A stretch of 64,000 nucleotides of DNA, from positions 1 to 64,000 of the forward strand of contig JAHBUY010000006.1 of the NCBI GenBank assembly GCA_019637795.1, in the 5' to 3' direction. Below the pieces are notes generated by a model. The model made no database searches. It saw only the letters and a list, made by a program, of their open reading frames with translations, and was not told where the DNA came from. Numbering within the stretch: position 1 is the stretch's first letter; every line of letters starts with the position of its first letter. This DNA is from a bacterium (lineage in GTDB: Bacteria > Desulfobacterota > Binatia > HRBIN30 > CADEER01). The translations under genes were made by a program, and so were the position numbers. Positions 1 through 7,123 of this stretch are shown piece after piece.

Positions 1-474
1 GGCGGCGCCCCACCAGTTGAGCCTGCGGTGAAGTGCCAACCCATCTTCCTCGAGGAGAGGCCCGAGAACCTCAACCAGATGATGGGGTCGCTGGAGGATC
101 TGCCGACAGGGGACTGCCATGCCGCCACCGATCAAGTCGCGAAGACCCTGACCGGAGCACGCGTAAACGACCTTCGACACGCGCGTACGGCAGATGGCGC
201 CGGCACACATGGCGCAAGGTTCGGTGCTGGCATACAACGTCGCGACGCGCAACGTTTCTCGAGGCAGCGATCGTGCCGCTTGACTGACGAGGTTGAGTTC
301 CGCGTGGCGAGTTGGGTCGTGCTCCCGAGTCACGGTGTTACTGGCCGACAGGACGATCGCGCCGCTGACGACGAGCACGGCACCAAAGGGCTCGTCGCCC
401 TGGGCATGCGCCTGCTCGGCGAGTGCAAGAGCCTCGCGGAGAAACGTTTCGTGAGTACCGTGGCTAGCGCTCAT
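1..474 (-). CDS. Nucleoside/cytidine deaminase-like protein, integron cassette 4 (partial, runs off left edge)
   Basis: Reading the minus strand from the ATG at 474 gives 158 codons with no stop before base 1, so the 3' end lies outside the window. The translation has the zinc-deaminase signature of the CDA/TadA superfamily: an H-A-E motif (TRHAEL) and a P-C-x-x-C motif (STEPCAMCAGAI). This predicts zinc-dependent hydrolytic deamination of a base or nucleoside, and the exact substrate cannot be told. The start lies about 10 bases past the GTTAGGC core of the attC at 485-548, so this is the next cassette in the array. Guanine deaminase or a TadA paralogue are alternatives. Confidence 0.8.
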   Translation of the reverse strand, partial: MSASHGTHETFLREALALAEQAHAQGDEPFGAVLVVSGAIVLSASNTVTREHDPTRHAELNLVSQAARSLPRETLRVATLYASTEPCAMCAGAICRTRVSKVVYACSGQGLRDLIGGGMAVPCRQILQRPHHLVEVLGPLLEEDGLALHRRLNWWGAA

Positions 475-484
475 CGTTTCGGCC

Positions 485-548
485 GCCTAACGCCAGCGGT
501 CAGCCGCGCGGGCCGCAGGCCCGCGTCGGCTGCACCGCGTTGTTAGCC
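485..548 (-). repeat. attC recombination site of cassette 3
   Basis: On the minus strand the site runs from a degenerate R'' core (GGCTAAC) to the R' core GTTAGGC at 491-485, which fits GTTRRRY. Between them an imperfect palindrome is built on CGCGGGCC-TGC-GGCCCGCG, flanked by GCAGCCG and CGGCTGA. It is nearly the same sequence as the sites at 1400-1463 and 1829-1892. The length of about 64 bp and the foldable core are those of a short attC, the substrate that IntI recognises as a folded single strand. Confidence 0.88.
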
Positions 549-566
549 TGTCGTCAATCATCTTGC

Positions 567-1382
567 CTACGTCCCTCTCTCGCAATTGGCCAAGAGCAAC
601 TCACCAGCCTCAGCTAAGATCGCCTCAGAAAACGGAATCGGATGCGACGAAATCGCGAAGTGCGTGTCGTCGAAATTATGCGCGTTCACCAGCCAACACC
701 CCAGTTGCCAGACAAGGTATCGATTCGCGCCATCTCCGTTGAAAGGGATCTGCCAATAGGCGGCAGGAAGATCGTGGAACGCTACCAGGGCACCTGGTTG
801 GCTCTTATCAGCGAAGGCCTCCGCGGCTGCACTGCTCGACGGATAGAGGAGCAGGTCGGCGTCCGAGTCGTGTCCTGTCGCGGCGTCGCAGTAGATCCTG
901 TACCCGTTCTCCCTGGCGTACGCGCCCCGCAAGAATGGACCGGGACTGTCCCACGTGCACTTCGCATCGACGACTCGGTCGAGCGCCGCCACTACCGGGT
1001 CCGGGTCCGGGGTACGGGTCACCGTAGGTGTTCTCGTAAAGCTGGGCGAGGGAGCCGGCTCGGTCAGTGTCGGCGTCGCGGGGCATCCGCGCAGTGCGTT
1101 CCCGACGGAGCGCAAGATGAGCACCACCGGCACGCACTCTGGCAGAGAACAGGCATACTCGGGGCAGGCCGCAACTGGCTCGCGCTCCAACGCAATATTC
1201 ACAGCCAAGAGCAACTCGGCGATTTCAACCACGCCGTCGCTGTCGCAATCGCCGTGACAGGTCTCGCTTGCCCACAGAGGCGGCGCGGCGGCGACAATTG
1301 CAGAGGCAAGGAGCATGGCGCTCAGCGGGCGGGCGGCCCCAAGCAAGTTCAACGCAACTGAACTACGGAAGAACAGTGTCAT
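567..1382 (-). CDS. Secreted protein with dockerin-like module, integron cassette 3
   Basis: This is a 271-residue protein with an N-terminal hydrophobic segment ending near A-S-E (residues about 20-40), read as a signal peptide. A Cys-flanked calcium-loop-like module follows (CHGDCDSDGVVEIAELLLA, then paired Cys), resembling the dockerin-like repeats common in Binatota and Myxococcota secreted proteins. Next comes a Thr/Pro-rich linker (TRTPTVTRTPDPDP) and a globular C-terminal half of about 150 residues that I do not recognise. Stop to attC is 18 bases and the start is about 20 bases after the preceding attC, so it fills one cassette. It is probably exported, and its function is unknown. 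Confidence 0.75.
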   Translation of the reverse strand: MTLFFRSSVALNLLGAARPLSAMLLASAIVAAAPPLWASETCHGDCDSDGVVEIAELLLAVNIALEREPVAACPEYACSLPECVPVVLILRSVGNALRGCPATPTLTEPAPSPSFTRTPTVTRTPDPDPVVAALDRVVDAKCTWDSPGPFLRGAYARENGYRIYCDAATGHDSDADLLLYPSSSAAAEAFADKSQPGALVAFHDLPAAYWQIPFNGDGANRYLVWQLGCWLVNAHNFDDTHFAISSHPIPFSEAILAEAGELLLANCERGT

Positions 1383-1399
1383 GGCAGCATCTGGAGAAG

Positions 1400-1463
1400 G
1401 GCTAACGCCAGCGGTCAGCCGCGCGGGCCGCAGGCCCGCGTCGGCTGCACTGCGTTGTTAGAC
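1400..1463 (-). repeat. attC recombination site of cassette 2
   Basis: On the minus strand the R'' core is GTCTAAC (1463-1457), fitting RYYYAAC, and the R' end is GTTAGCC (1406-1400), one base off GTTRRRY. The central palindrome is the same as in the other two sites. The last codons and the stop of the cassette 2 gene lie inside this site. Confidence 0.9.
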
Positions 1464-1825
1464 GCTTCCTCGGCCGCAATCTCGACCCGCTTCACGGTTC
1501 GGGTCTCAAGATCCACGCAAAACATTCGGCTGTGCTCGTCGGTGATCACGAGGCTGTTGCCCTCGAGCACCATCGAACGGATGAAGATCCACTGAACATC
1601 CTCCTCGGTGAACGGCCAGGTCCATACGCGATAGATGGTGAGATCCCAGAGCTTGCGGCCGGTGGCTTCGCCGTACGCTTCGATATACCCGCGAGTGCCG
1701 TCATCATTGGGAACCACTATGTGAGCGCCTTGATAGATCGCCGGCTCGATCACCGGGGGCGGGGCGTGCTTCGCAACGGCGGCAGTGGCGACGACGATCG
1801 CAGCGAGCGAGATGACAGTGCGCAT
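1415..1825 (-). CDS. Small secreted protein, integron cassette 2 (paralogue of cassette 1)
   Basis: This is a 136-residue protein with an N-terminal signal peptide (MRTVISLAAIVVATAAVA). The mature part has no family I recognise. It contains short segments such as DLTIYRVWTWPF and MFCVDLETRTV that look like beta-propeller or outer-membrane-type strands. It is close to the cassette 1 product, with about twenty differences and a two-residue indel. The ATG lies three bases after the attC R' core, leaving no room for its own Shine-Dalgarno sequence. The last 11 residues (VQPTRACGPRG) and the stop are encoded by the attC. Function unknown. Confidence 0.75.
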   Translation of the reverse strand: MRTVISLAAIVVATAAVAKHAPPPVIEPAIYQGAHIVVPNDDGTRGYIEAYGEATGRKLWDLTIYRVWTWPFTEEDVQWIFIRSMVLEGNSLVITDEHSRMFCVDLETRTVKRVEIAAEEASNNAVQPTRACGPRG

Positions 1826-1828
1826 GGC

Positions 1829-1892
1829 GTCTAACGCCAGCGGTCAGCCGCGCGGGCCGCAGGCCCGCGTCGGCTGCACCGGTTTGTTAGAC
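1829..1892 (-). repeat. attC recombination site of cassette 1
   Basis: On the minus strand the R'' core GTCTAAC (1892-1886) and the R' core GTTAGAC (1835-1829) are exact reverse complements and fit RYYYAAC and GTTRRRY. The interior is the same foldable palindrome as in the other attC sites. The strand cut would fall after the G at 1835. Confidence 0.93.
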
Positions 1893-2260
1893 GCTGCCTC
1901 GGCCGCAATCTCAACCCGCTCCACGGTTCTGGTCTCAAGATCCACGCAAAATACGCGGCCATGCTCGTCGGTGATAGCGAGGCTGTTGCCCTCGAGCACC
2001 ATCGAGCGGATGAAGATCCACTGAATGTCGGTCTCCATGAATGAGAACGGCCAGATCCACACCCGATAGATCGTGAGATCCCAGAGCTTGCGGCCCGTGG
2101 CTTCACCGTACGCTTCGATGTAGCCGCGAGTGCCGTCATCATTGGGAACCACTATGCGGGCGCCTTGGTAAACTACCGGCTCGATCACCGCGGGCGAGGC
2201 GTGCTTCGCAGCCGCGGCAGTGGCTACGACGATCGCAGCCAGCGAGAGAAACGTGCGCAT
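1844..2260 (-). CDS. Small secreted protein, integron cassette 1
   Basis: This is a 138-residue homologue of the cassette 2 product, with a signal peptide (MRTFLSLAAIVVATAAAA) and the same attC-encoded tail VQPTRACGPRG. It carries two extra residues near W-P-F-S-F-M-E. It is the first cassette after intI. Its ATG is three bases from the GTTAGAC core at the attI junction, so translation probably depends on ribosomes coming from intI or on a leaderless-like start. Function unknown. The near-identical neighbour shows a recent cassette duplication or repeated capture. Confidence 0.77.
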   Translation of the reverse strand: MRTFLSLAAIVVATAAAAKHASPAVIEPVVYQGARIVVPNDDGTRGYIEAYGEATGRKLWDLTIYRVWIWPFSFMETDIQWIFIRSMVLEGNSLAITDEHGRVFCVDLETRTVERVEIAAEAASNKPVQPTRACGPRG

Positions 2261-2263
2261 GGC

Positions 2264-2284
2264 GTCTAACTACATTTATCCAGA
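2264..2284 (-). other. attI-like junction between intI and the first cassette
   Basis: GTTAGAC (minus strand, 2270-2264) is the crossover core joining the chromosome to cassette 1. It lies 15 bases past the intI stop. In most integrons attI lies at the 5' side of intI, but here it is at the 3' side. The extent of the integrase-binding part of attI cannot be read from sequence alone and probably reaches into the end of intI. Confidence 0.7.
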
Positions 2285-3445
2285 CTAACGGTTTTCATGA
2301 CCCCCGCCTGTGCGGGGCGGGATAACGGGATCGGACCGTGTGGGAGAATAGCGCCGAATTCGACGCTGGTCCAACAACTTCCGTGGCGCTGGTGCAGGTG
2401 GCGCTGGAGATGGCATAGCCGCCTGGCCAGGCGGCATAACGGGCGAAGCGCAGAGTCGATCGGCCGGGCTCGAGACGCCGCGACCGCCGCGGTTGAGAAC
2501 GTGCGTGTAGATCATCGTGGTCTTCACATCGCGGTGGCCGAGCAGCTCCTGCACGGTGCGGATGTCGTAGCCGTCCTCCAGCAGATGGGTGGCGAAGCAG
2601 TGCCGGAGCGTGTGCGGCCCGACGGCTTGCGCCAGGCCCGCACGGCGCGCGGCGGCGTGGATGGCCTTCTGGATCGCGGTCTCGTGCAAGTGATGGCGGG
2701 TCGGCGGGCCAAAGCGCGGGTCGGTACAGATGCGGGCGGCCGGGAAGACCCATTGCCAGCCCCATTCGCGGCCCGCACCCGGGTACTTGCGCCCCAGGGC
2801 ATTCGGCAACCTGGCCTCGCCATAGCCAGCGGCAAGATCGGCGGCGTGGCGGCGGCGCACGGCATCGAGGTGCGTCGCCATGGGTCCCGCCAGAGCGGCC
2901 GGCAGTACCGTGACGCGATCGCGGCCACCCTTGCCGTGGCGAACGAGGATCTCGCCACGCTCGAAGTCGAGGTCGTGCACACGCAATCGGAGGGCCTCGA
3001 TGACCCGCAGGCCTCCGCCGTAGAGAATCATGGCGGCGATCCACATCGTCCCGTCGAGCGCGGCGAGCAGTCGGGCAACCTCAGCCCGCGTGAGGACGAC
3101 CGGCAGGCGCTGCGGCCGCTTCGCCCGCACGACCTCGTCGATCCAGCCGGGATCGCGGCCAAGCACCTCGCGGTACAGGAACAGCAACGCCGCCAGGGCC
3201 TGGTTCTGGGTCGAAGCGCTCACCTGCCGTTCCACCGCCAACGCGGTCAGGAAGCGGCGGATCTCGCCCTCCCCCATCTCCGCCGGGTGACGCGTGCCAT
3301 GGAAGAGGATGAACCGCCTGATCCAGGCGACGTAGGCCTGCTCGGTGCGATAGCTGTAGTGGCGCACCCGCACCGCGTCGCGCACCTGGTCGAGGAGGCG
3401 CCGCGGCCGTTCGGGCGGCGCCGGGTCGGTGCGGAGCGTCGACAC
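2285..3445 (-). CDS. intI: Integron integrase (tyrosine recombinase)
   Basis: This is a 386-residue IntI. The N-terminal SAM-like domain has the typical HYSYRTEQAYVAWIRRF segment, followed by the catalytic domain with R147, K172, H278, R281, H304 and the nucleophile Y313 (TTMIYTHVL). The IntI-specific insertion that separates IntI from XerC/D is present at about residues 214-235 (ALGRKYPGAGREW). It recombines attC with attI. The GTG start has a strong GGAGGGAGGAGA Shine-Dalgarno and sits 18 bases after the dnaE2 stop on the same strand, so it probably belongs to the mutasome operon. The last 55 residues after S-P-A-D-R-L have no IntI counterpart and are coded by palindrome-rich DNA. Confidence 0.95.
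   Translation of the reverse strand: MSTLRTDPAPPERPRRLLDQVRDAVRVRHYSYRTEQAYVAWIRRFILFHGTRHPAEMGEGEIRRFLTALAVERQVSASTQNQALAALLFLYREVLGRDPGWIDEVVRAKRPQRLPVVLTRAEVARLLAALDGTMWIAAMILYGGGLRVIEALRLRVHDLDFERGEILVRHGKGGRDRVTVLPAALAGPMATHLDAVRRRHAADLAAGYGEARLPNALGRKYPGAGREWGWQWVFPAARICTDPRFGPPTRHHLHETAIQKAIHAAARRAGLAQAVGPHTLRHCFATHLLEDGYDIRTVQELLGHRDVKTTMIYTHVLNRGGRGVSSPADRLCASPVMPPGQAAMPSPAPPAPAPRKLLDQRRIRRYSPTRSDPVIPPRTGGGHENR
2302..2435. repeat. REP-like palindromes inside the 3' end of intI
   Basis: Two short palindromes lie in the non-homologous tail of intI: CCCCGC-CTGT-GCGGGG at 2302-2317 and the perfect 18-mer GCCGCCTGGCCAGGCGGC at 2418-2435. The first, read with its context (PVIPPRTGGGH in the intI frame), resembles the 'PVIPAQAG'-type extragenic palindromes of many Gram-negatives. 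Whether these serve attI folding or are REP debris is open. Confidence 0.45.
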
Positions 3446-3463
3446 GGTCTCCTCCCTCCCCCA

Positions 3464-6400
3464 TCACCGGAAGTCGTGCGACTTCGGCAGCGGCGGCGGC
3501 TCGTCCTCGGGGGTGAGGCGCATGCGGTAGCCGCGGCCGGTCTGATCGATGCGCTGCTCGGGCAGTTGCAGCGGGGCGAAGCGGCGGGCGCGGACGTGGA
3601 CGACGTCGTCGACGCGCTGCACCGGACCCTCGACGAGCAGCAGCGAGGCGGTGTGGACGAGGCTGCGATGACGCTCGAAGACGTCAGGCGTGACGACGGC
3701 GTTGCCGATCCCGGTCTCGTCCTCGAGGGTGAGGAAGCAGACGCCCTTGGCGCTCCCGGGGCGCTGGCGGACGATGACCAGGCCCGCGATCCTCACCACC
3801 GTGCCGTGTCGGGCGCGCCCCAGGTCGCGGGCGGAGAGGACGCCCCGTGCAGCGAGGTCGGAGCGGAGGTATTGCATCAGATGCGGGCCAGCGGTGAGGC
3901 CGAGGGTGGTGTAGTCGGCGAGGGTGCGGTCGAGCGGCGACATTTCAGGCACGTTGTTAGTTGTTAGGTTGTTAGTTGTTAGGCTCGAGGGCGTTGCAGA
4001 GACTGGATGAGCCGGTTCAGGAGTCGCGCGATCGAGTCCACCTGGCGAAGAAGCGGCAGCACTTGCGCGCTCGAGGCGAGGTGGACGGTCGGAAGCAGGA
4101 GCAGATATGTCTCCAGCTCCCTCAGGCTGCCCTGAGCGATGCGAAGGAAGTTCACGAAATCCTTCCGCGTCCCCCTTCCGCTCCCCTCCGCGATATTCGC
4201 CGGCACCGATATGGCCGCTCGCCACATCTGGCTCGCGAGCCCGTATCGCTCTTCTTTCGGCAGACCGCGCGTCAGGTGATAACACGCCTGTGTCAACCGC
4301 ATCCCCTGCTGCCACACGAGAAGTCCGCGGTACGATCTGAGATCGCGCGCCATGGACAGCTTCAGTACCTTCTGTCTCCGGCACTGCGTAGGCTGCTCGA
4401 CTCGTCTCGCGGAATCGAAGCAATGCACCCTTGGGGATGGCAGCAGCTTGCCACATGGCCTGACGGCGGGTGAGGCCGAACGGCGCCAACGCACCGGCAT
4501 GTGCCAGTACTTGAAGCTCGTCGTCGCGCAGATCCGCGCGAATGGCGACGTCGGCCACCGATTCGAACGGCGCACACTGACGGGCAGCCACGATGCGGTG
4601 GCCGGCCTCCTCCCGCAACCCCGACACGTAACGCAGCCCCAACCTGAGGGCGGGGTTCGGCGCGGCCCTGTCCATCGGCGGTTCGTCGGCCGTACCCCGT
4701 TCACCTCCTTCTGACCTACCAACGTAACAACCTAACAACCTAACAACCTCGCTCTCCAGCGTGCACGTCCACTCCGACCGCGTCACGTCCACCGGGCGCA
4801 CGCGCAGGCCGTGGCGCTGGGCGTCCTTCACCAGGGTGGCCGGGTGGTAGAAGCCCATCGGCCAGTTGTTGAGCAGGGCGCAGGTAAAGGCGGCGAGGTG
4901 GTGGCGGCGCAGGTAGGCCGAGGCGTAGGCGAGCAGCGCGAAGCTGGCGGCGTGCGATTCGGGGAAGCCGTAGAGCGCGAAGGAGGTGATGCTCTTCACG
5001 ATCGACTCCTGCGCCGCGCCGGTGATGCCGCGGGCGGCCATGCCGGCGCGCAGGCGCGCCTCGATCTCGCGCATGCGCGCCAGCGAGCGCTTGAAGCCCA
5101 TGGCGCGCCGCAGCTCCTCGGCCTCGCCGCCGCTGAAGCCGGCGACCGCCATCGCCATGCGCAGCAGTTGCTCCTGGAAGAGTGGCACGCCGAGCGTGCG
5201 CTCGAGGATCGGCTCGAGGTCGGGATGCGCGTAGGTCACCGGTTCGCGCCCCTGGCGGCGGTTCAGGTACGGGTGCACCATCTGGCCGACGATCGGGCCG
5301 GGGCGGATGATCGCCACCTCGACCACCAGGTCGTAGAAGCGCTCCGGCTTCAGGCGCGGCAGGGTCGCCATCTGCGCCCGGCTCTCGACCTGGAAGACGC
5401 CGATGGTGTCGGCGCGGCGCAGCATGTCGTAGGTCGCGGGATCGTCGGGCGGCAGGCGCGCCAGGTCGACCTCGATCCCCTCGTGCTCGCGGATGAGCGG
5501 GATCGCGTCCTCCAGCACGGCCATCATGCCGAGGCCGAGCAGGTCGACCTTGATGATGCCGAGGTCGGCGCAGTCGTCCTTGTCCCACTGCACCACGACC
5601 CGGCCCGGCATTGCCGCCGGCTCGAGCGGCACCACCTCGTCGAGCCGCCCGGCCGCGATCACCATGCCGCCCGAGTGCTGGCCGAGATGGCGCGGCAGGT
5701 TCTGGATGCGGGCCACCAGATCGACCAGCAGGCGCACCCGCGGCGCCCGCGGATCGACGCCGCCGGCGCGAAGCTGCTCCGGCAGCTCGTCGAGGTCGTC
5801 GCGAAACTCGAAGCGGCGCAGCAGCTTCGAGAGCCGGTCGACCTGCGACTCGGCGAAGCCCAGCACCTTGCCCACCTCGCGCACGGCGCTGCGCGTCCGG
5901 TAGGTGATGACGTTGGCGGTCATCGCCGCGCCGCGCGCCCCGTAGCGCTGGTAGACGTACTGGATCACGCGCTCGCGCTGGTCGCCGCTCGGCAGGTCGA
6001 GGTCGATGTCCGGCCACTCGCCGCGCTCGACCGACAGGAAGCGCTCGAAGAGCAGCTTCATGCCGATGGGATCGACGGCGGTGATGCCGAGCGCGTAGCA
6101 GACCGCCGAATTGGCCGCCGAGCCGCGCCCCTGGGCGAGGATGCCGGCCTCGCGGCAGAAGCGGACGATGTCCCAGACGATGAGGAAGTAGCCGGCGAGA
6201 TCGAGCCGACCGATCACCGCCAGCTCGTGCTCGAGCTGACGGCGGACCGGGTCGGTGAGGCGGCCATAGCGCTGCACGGCGCCGGCCTCGGCGAGGGCGC
6301 GCAGACGGCCGAGCGGCGTCTCGCCGGGCGGCAGCGGATAGTCGGGAAAGCGATAGCCGAGGTCGGCGAGCGTGAAGGCGCACTGCTCGGCGATGCGGCG

Positions 6401-7123
6401 GGTGTTGCGCAACGCTTCGGGGTGGTCGCGGAAGAGCGCCGCCATCTCGCGCGCCGGCTTGAGGTGGCGCTCGGCGTTGGCGAGCAGGCGGCGGCCGGCG
6501 GCGTCGAGCGTGGTCTTCTCACGCAGGCAGGTGAGGACGTCGAGCAGCGGCCGGCCGTCGACGGCGGCGTGGCGGACGTCGTTGGTCGCCACCAGCGGCA
6601 GGCCGTGCCGCGCCGCCGCGGCGACGAGGACGCGGTTGTGCCGCTCCTCGGCGGGATCGAGATGGCGCTGCAGCTCGAGGTACAGGCGGCCGGGGAAGAG
6701 CGGCGGCAGGCGATCGAGCGCCGCGACGTCGCGAGCGAGGCAGACGAGGCCGTCGCTGCGGCCGTCGAGGTCGTCCCAGGCGACGGTCGCCTGGCCCTTG
6801 GGCGCCCGCAGCTTGCCGTCGGTGAGCAGGCGGCAGAGGTTGCGATAGCCGGCGCGCTCGCCGACCAGCACGTAGAGCGTGCCGCCGCTCTCCATGGTCA
6901 GCGTGCAGCCGACGATGGCGCGGATCCCGGCCTTCACCGCCGCCTGATGGAACCGCGGCGCGCCGTAGACCCCGTCGCGGTCGCCCATGCCGATGACGCC
7001 GTGATCCAGCGCCGCCGCCCGCGCCACCAGATCCTCGGGCAGCGAGGCGCCGGCGAGAAACGAAAAGGCGCTACAGGAACGCAGCTCCACGTACTCAGCC
7101 AACCGTGCCTCCGGATTTTTCAC
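3464..7123 (-). CDS. dnaE2: Error-prone DNA polymerase III alpha subunit, carrying an internal insertion
   Basis: This 1219-residue DnaE2 has a PHP domain near the N-terminus (YVELRSCSAFSFLAGAS), a polymerase palm with the catalytic D-I-D at residues 372-374 (PDIDLDL), fingers and a helix-hairpin region to about residue 900, and an OB fold in the last 160 residues. It is the translesion polymerase of the ImuA-ImuB-DnaE2 mutasome. The family is usually about 1050-1100 residues long. The excess is an insertion at about residues 902-1058, which holds a second gene in another frame, plus a small one at about 792-802. Both keep the reading frame and both fall in linkers. The GTG start at 7123 lies inside the inverted repeat of the neighbouring element. 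The protein may still be active. Confidence 0.93.
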   Translation of the reverse strand: MKNPEARLAEYVELRSCSAFSFLAGASLPEDLVARAAALDHGVIGMGDRDGVYGAPRFHQAAVKAGIRAIVGCTLTMESGGTLYVLVGERAGYRNLCRLLTDGKLRAPKGQATVAWDDLDGRSDGLVCLARDVAALDRLPPLFPGRLYLELQRHLDPAEERHNRVLVAAAARHGLPLVATNDVRHAAVDGRPLLDVLTCLREKTTLDAAGRRLLANAERHLKPAREMAALFRDHPEALRNTRRIAEQCAFTLADLGYRFPDYPLPPGETPLGRLRALAEAGAVQRYGRLTDPVRRQLEHELAVIGRLDLAGYFLIVWDIVRFCREAGILAQGRGSAANSAVCYALGITAVDPIGMKLLFERFLSVERGEWPDIDLDLPSGDQRERVIQYVYQRYGARGAAMTANVITYRTRSAVREVGKVLGFAESQVDRLSKLLRRFEFRDDLDELPEQLRAGGVDPRAPRVRLLVDLVARIQNLPRHLGQHSGGMVIAAGRLDEVVPLEPAAMPGRVVVQWDKDDCADLGIIKVDLLGLGMMAVLEDAIPLIREHEGIEVDLARLPPDDPATYDMLRRADTIGVFQVESRAQMATLPRLKPERFYDLVVEVAIIRPGPIVGQMVHPYLNRRQGREPVTYAHPDLEPILERTLGVPLFQEQLLRMAMAVAGFSGGEAEELRRAMGFKRSLARMREIEARLRAGMAARGITGAAQESIVKSITSFALYGFPESHAASFALLAYASAYLRRHHLAAFTCALLNNWPMGFYHPATLVKDAQRHGLRVRPVDVTRSEWTCTLESEVVRLLGCYVGRSEGGERGTADEPPMDRAAPNPALRLGLRYVSGLREEAGHRIVAARQCAPFESVADVAIRADLRDDELQVLAHAGALAPFGLTRRQAMWQAAAIPKGALLRFRETSRAAYAVPETEGTEAVHGARSQIVPRTSRVAAGDAVDTGVLSPDARSAERRAIRAREPDVASGHIGAGEYRGGERKGDAEGFRELPSHRSGQPEGAGDISAPASDRPPRLERASAAASSPGGLDRATPEPAHPVSATPSSLTTNNLTTNNVPEMSPLDRTLADYTTLGLTAGPHLMQYLRSDLAARGVLSARDLGRARHGTVVRIAGLVIVRQRPGSAKGVCFLTLEDETGIGNAVVTPDVFERHRSLVHTASLLLVEGPVQRVDDVVHVRARRFAPLQLPEQRIDQTGRGYRMRLTPEDEPPPLPKSHDFR
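3953..3983 (+). repeat. GTTGTTAG-type repeat, 3' edge of the insertion in dnaE2
   Basis: GTTGTTAG units are repeated in tandem with spacing of 7-8 bases. The same motif occurs in opposite orientation at 4721-4749. Read in the dnaE2 frame it gives the T-T-N-N-L-T-T-N-N stretch just before homology resumes at V-P-E-M-S. It marks the edge of the four-helix-bundle insertion. Confidence 0.7.
3979..4353 (-). CDS. Four-helix-bundle protein (23S rRNA intervening-sequence / S23 family) nested in dnaE2
   Basis: This 124-residue protein is in a different frame from the dnaE2 reading on the same strand. Its sequence (LVWQQGMRLTQACYHL, LASQMWRAAISVPANIAEG, then KDFVNFLRIAQGSLRELETYL) carries the hallmark conserved S-V-P-A-N-I-A-E-G and L-R-E-L-E-T of the four-helix-bundle family first known from intervening sequences in 23S rRNA genes. 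The family is also structurally related to the Avd accessory protein of diversity-generating retroelements. An AAGG lies about 12 bases before the ATG. GTTGTTAG repeats lie at its 3' end. Its molecular role is unknown in the family, and RNA/DNA binding is suspected. Confidence 0.88.
   Translation of the reverse strand: MARDLRSYRGLLVWQQGMRLTQACYHLTRGLPKEERYGLASQMWRAAISVPANIAEGSGRGTRKDFVNFLRIAQGSLRELETYLLLLPTVHLASSAQVLPLLRQVDSIARLLNRLIQSLQRPRA
4719..4749 (+). repeat. Inverted copy of the GTTGTTAG repeat inside dnaE2
   Basis: CTAACAAC units in tandem (plus strand) are the reverse complement of the repeat at 3953-3983. They fall where the polymerase sequence is interrupted between C-T-L-E and N-P-A-L-R-L-G-L, adding about 25 residues without breaking the frame. 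The DNA between the two repeat blocks includes normal dnaE2 sequence (4420-4700). This one is therefore probably a separate solo insertion rather than the far end of one element. Confidence 0.6.

Noticed and set aside
28..546. Plus-strand open frame at the left edge
   Set aside because: The minus strand encodes a deaminase with intact zinc motifs over the same bases, and the plus frame runs through the attC.
2285..3445. XerC/XerD or phage integrase instead of IntI
   Set aside because: The IntI-specific insertion (ALGRKYPGAGREW) and the adjacent attC array identify an integron integrase.
3953..4749. Diversity-generating retroelement, because the four-helix protein is Avd-like
   Set aside because: No reverse transcriptase, template repeat or adenine-mutated variable repeat is in the window.
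3953..4749. A single 0.8-kb transposon bounded by the two GTTGTTAG blocks
   Set aside because: Normal dnaE2 sequence (about 4420-4700) lies between the blocks, so they cannot be the two ends of one simple insertion.
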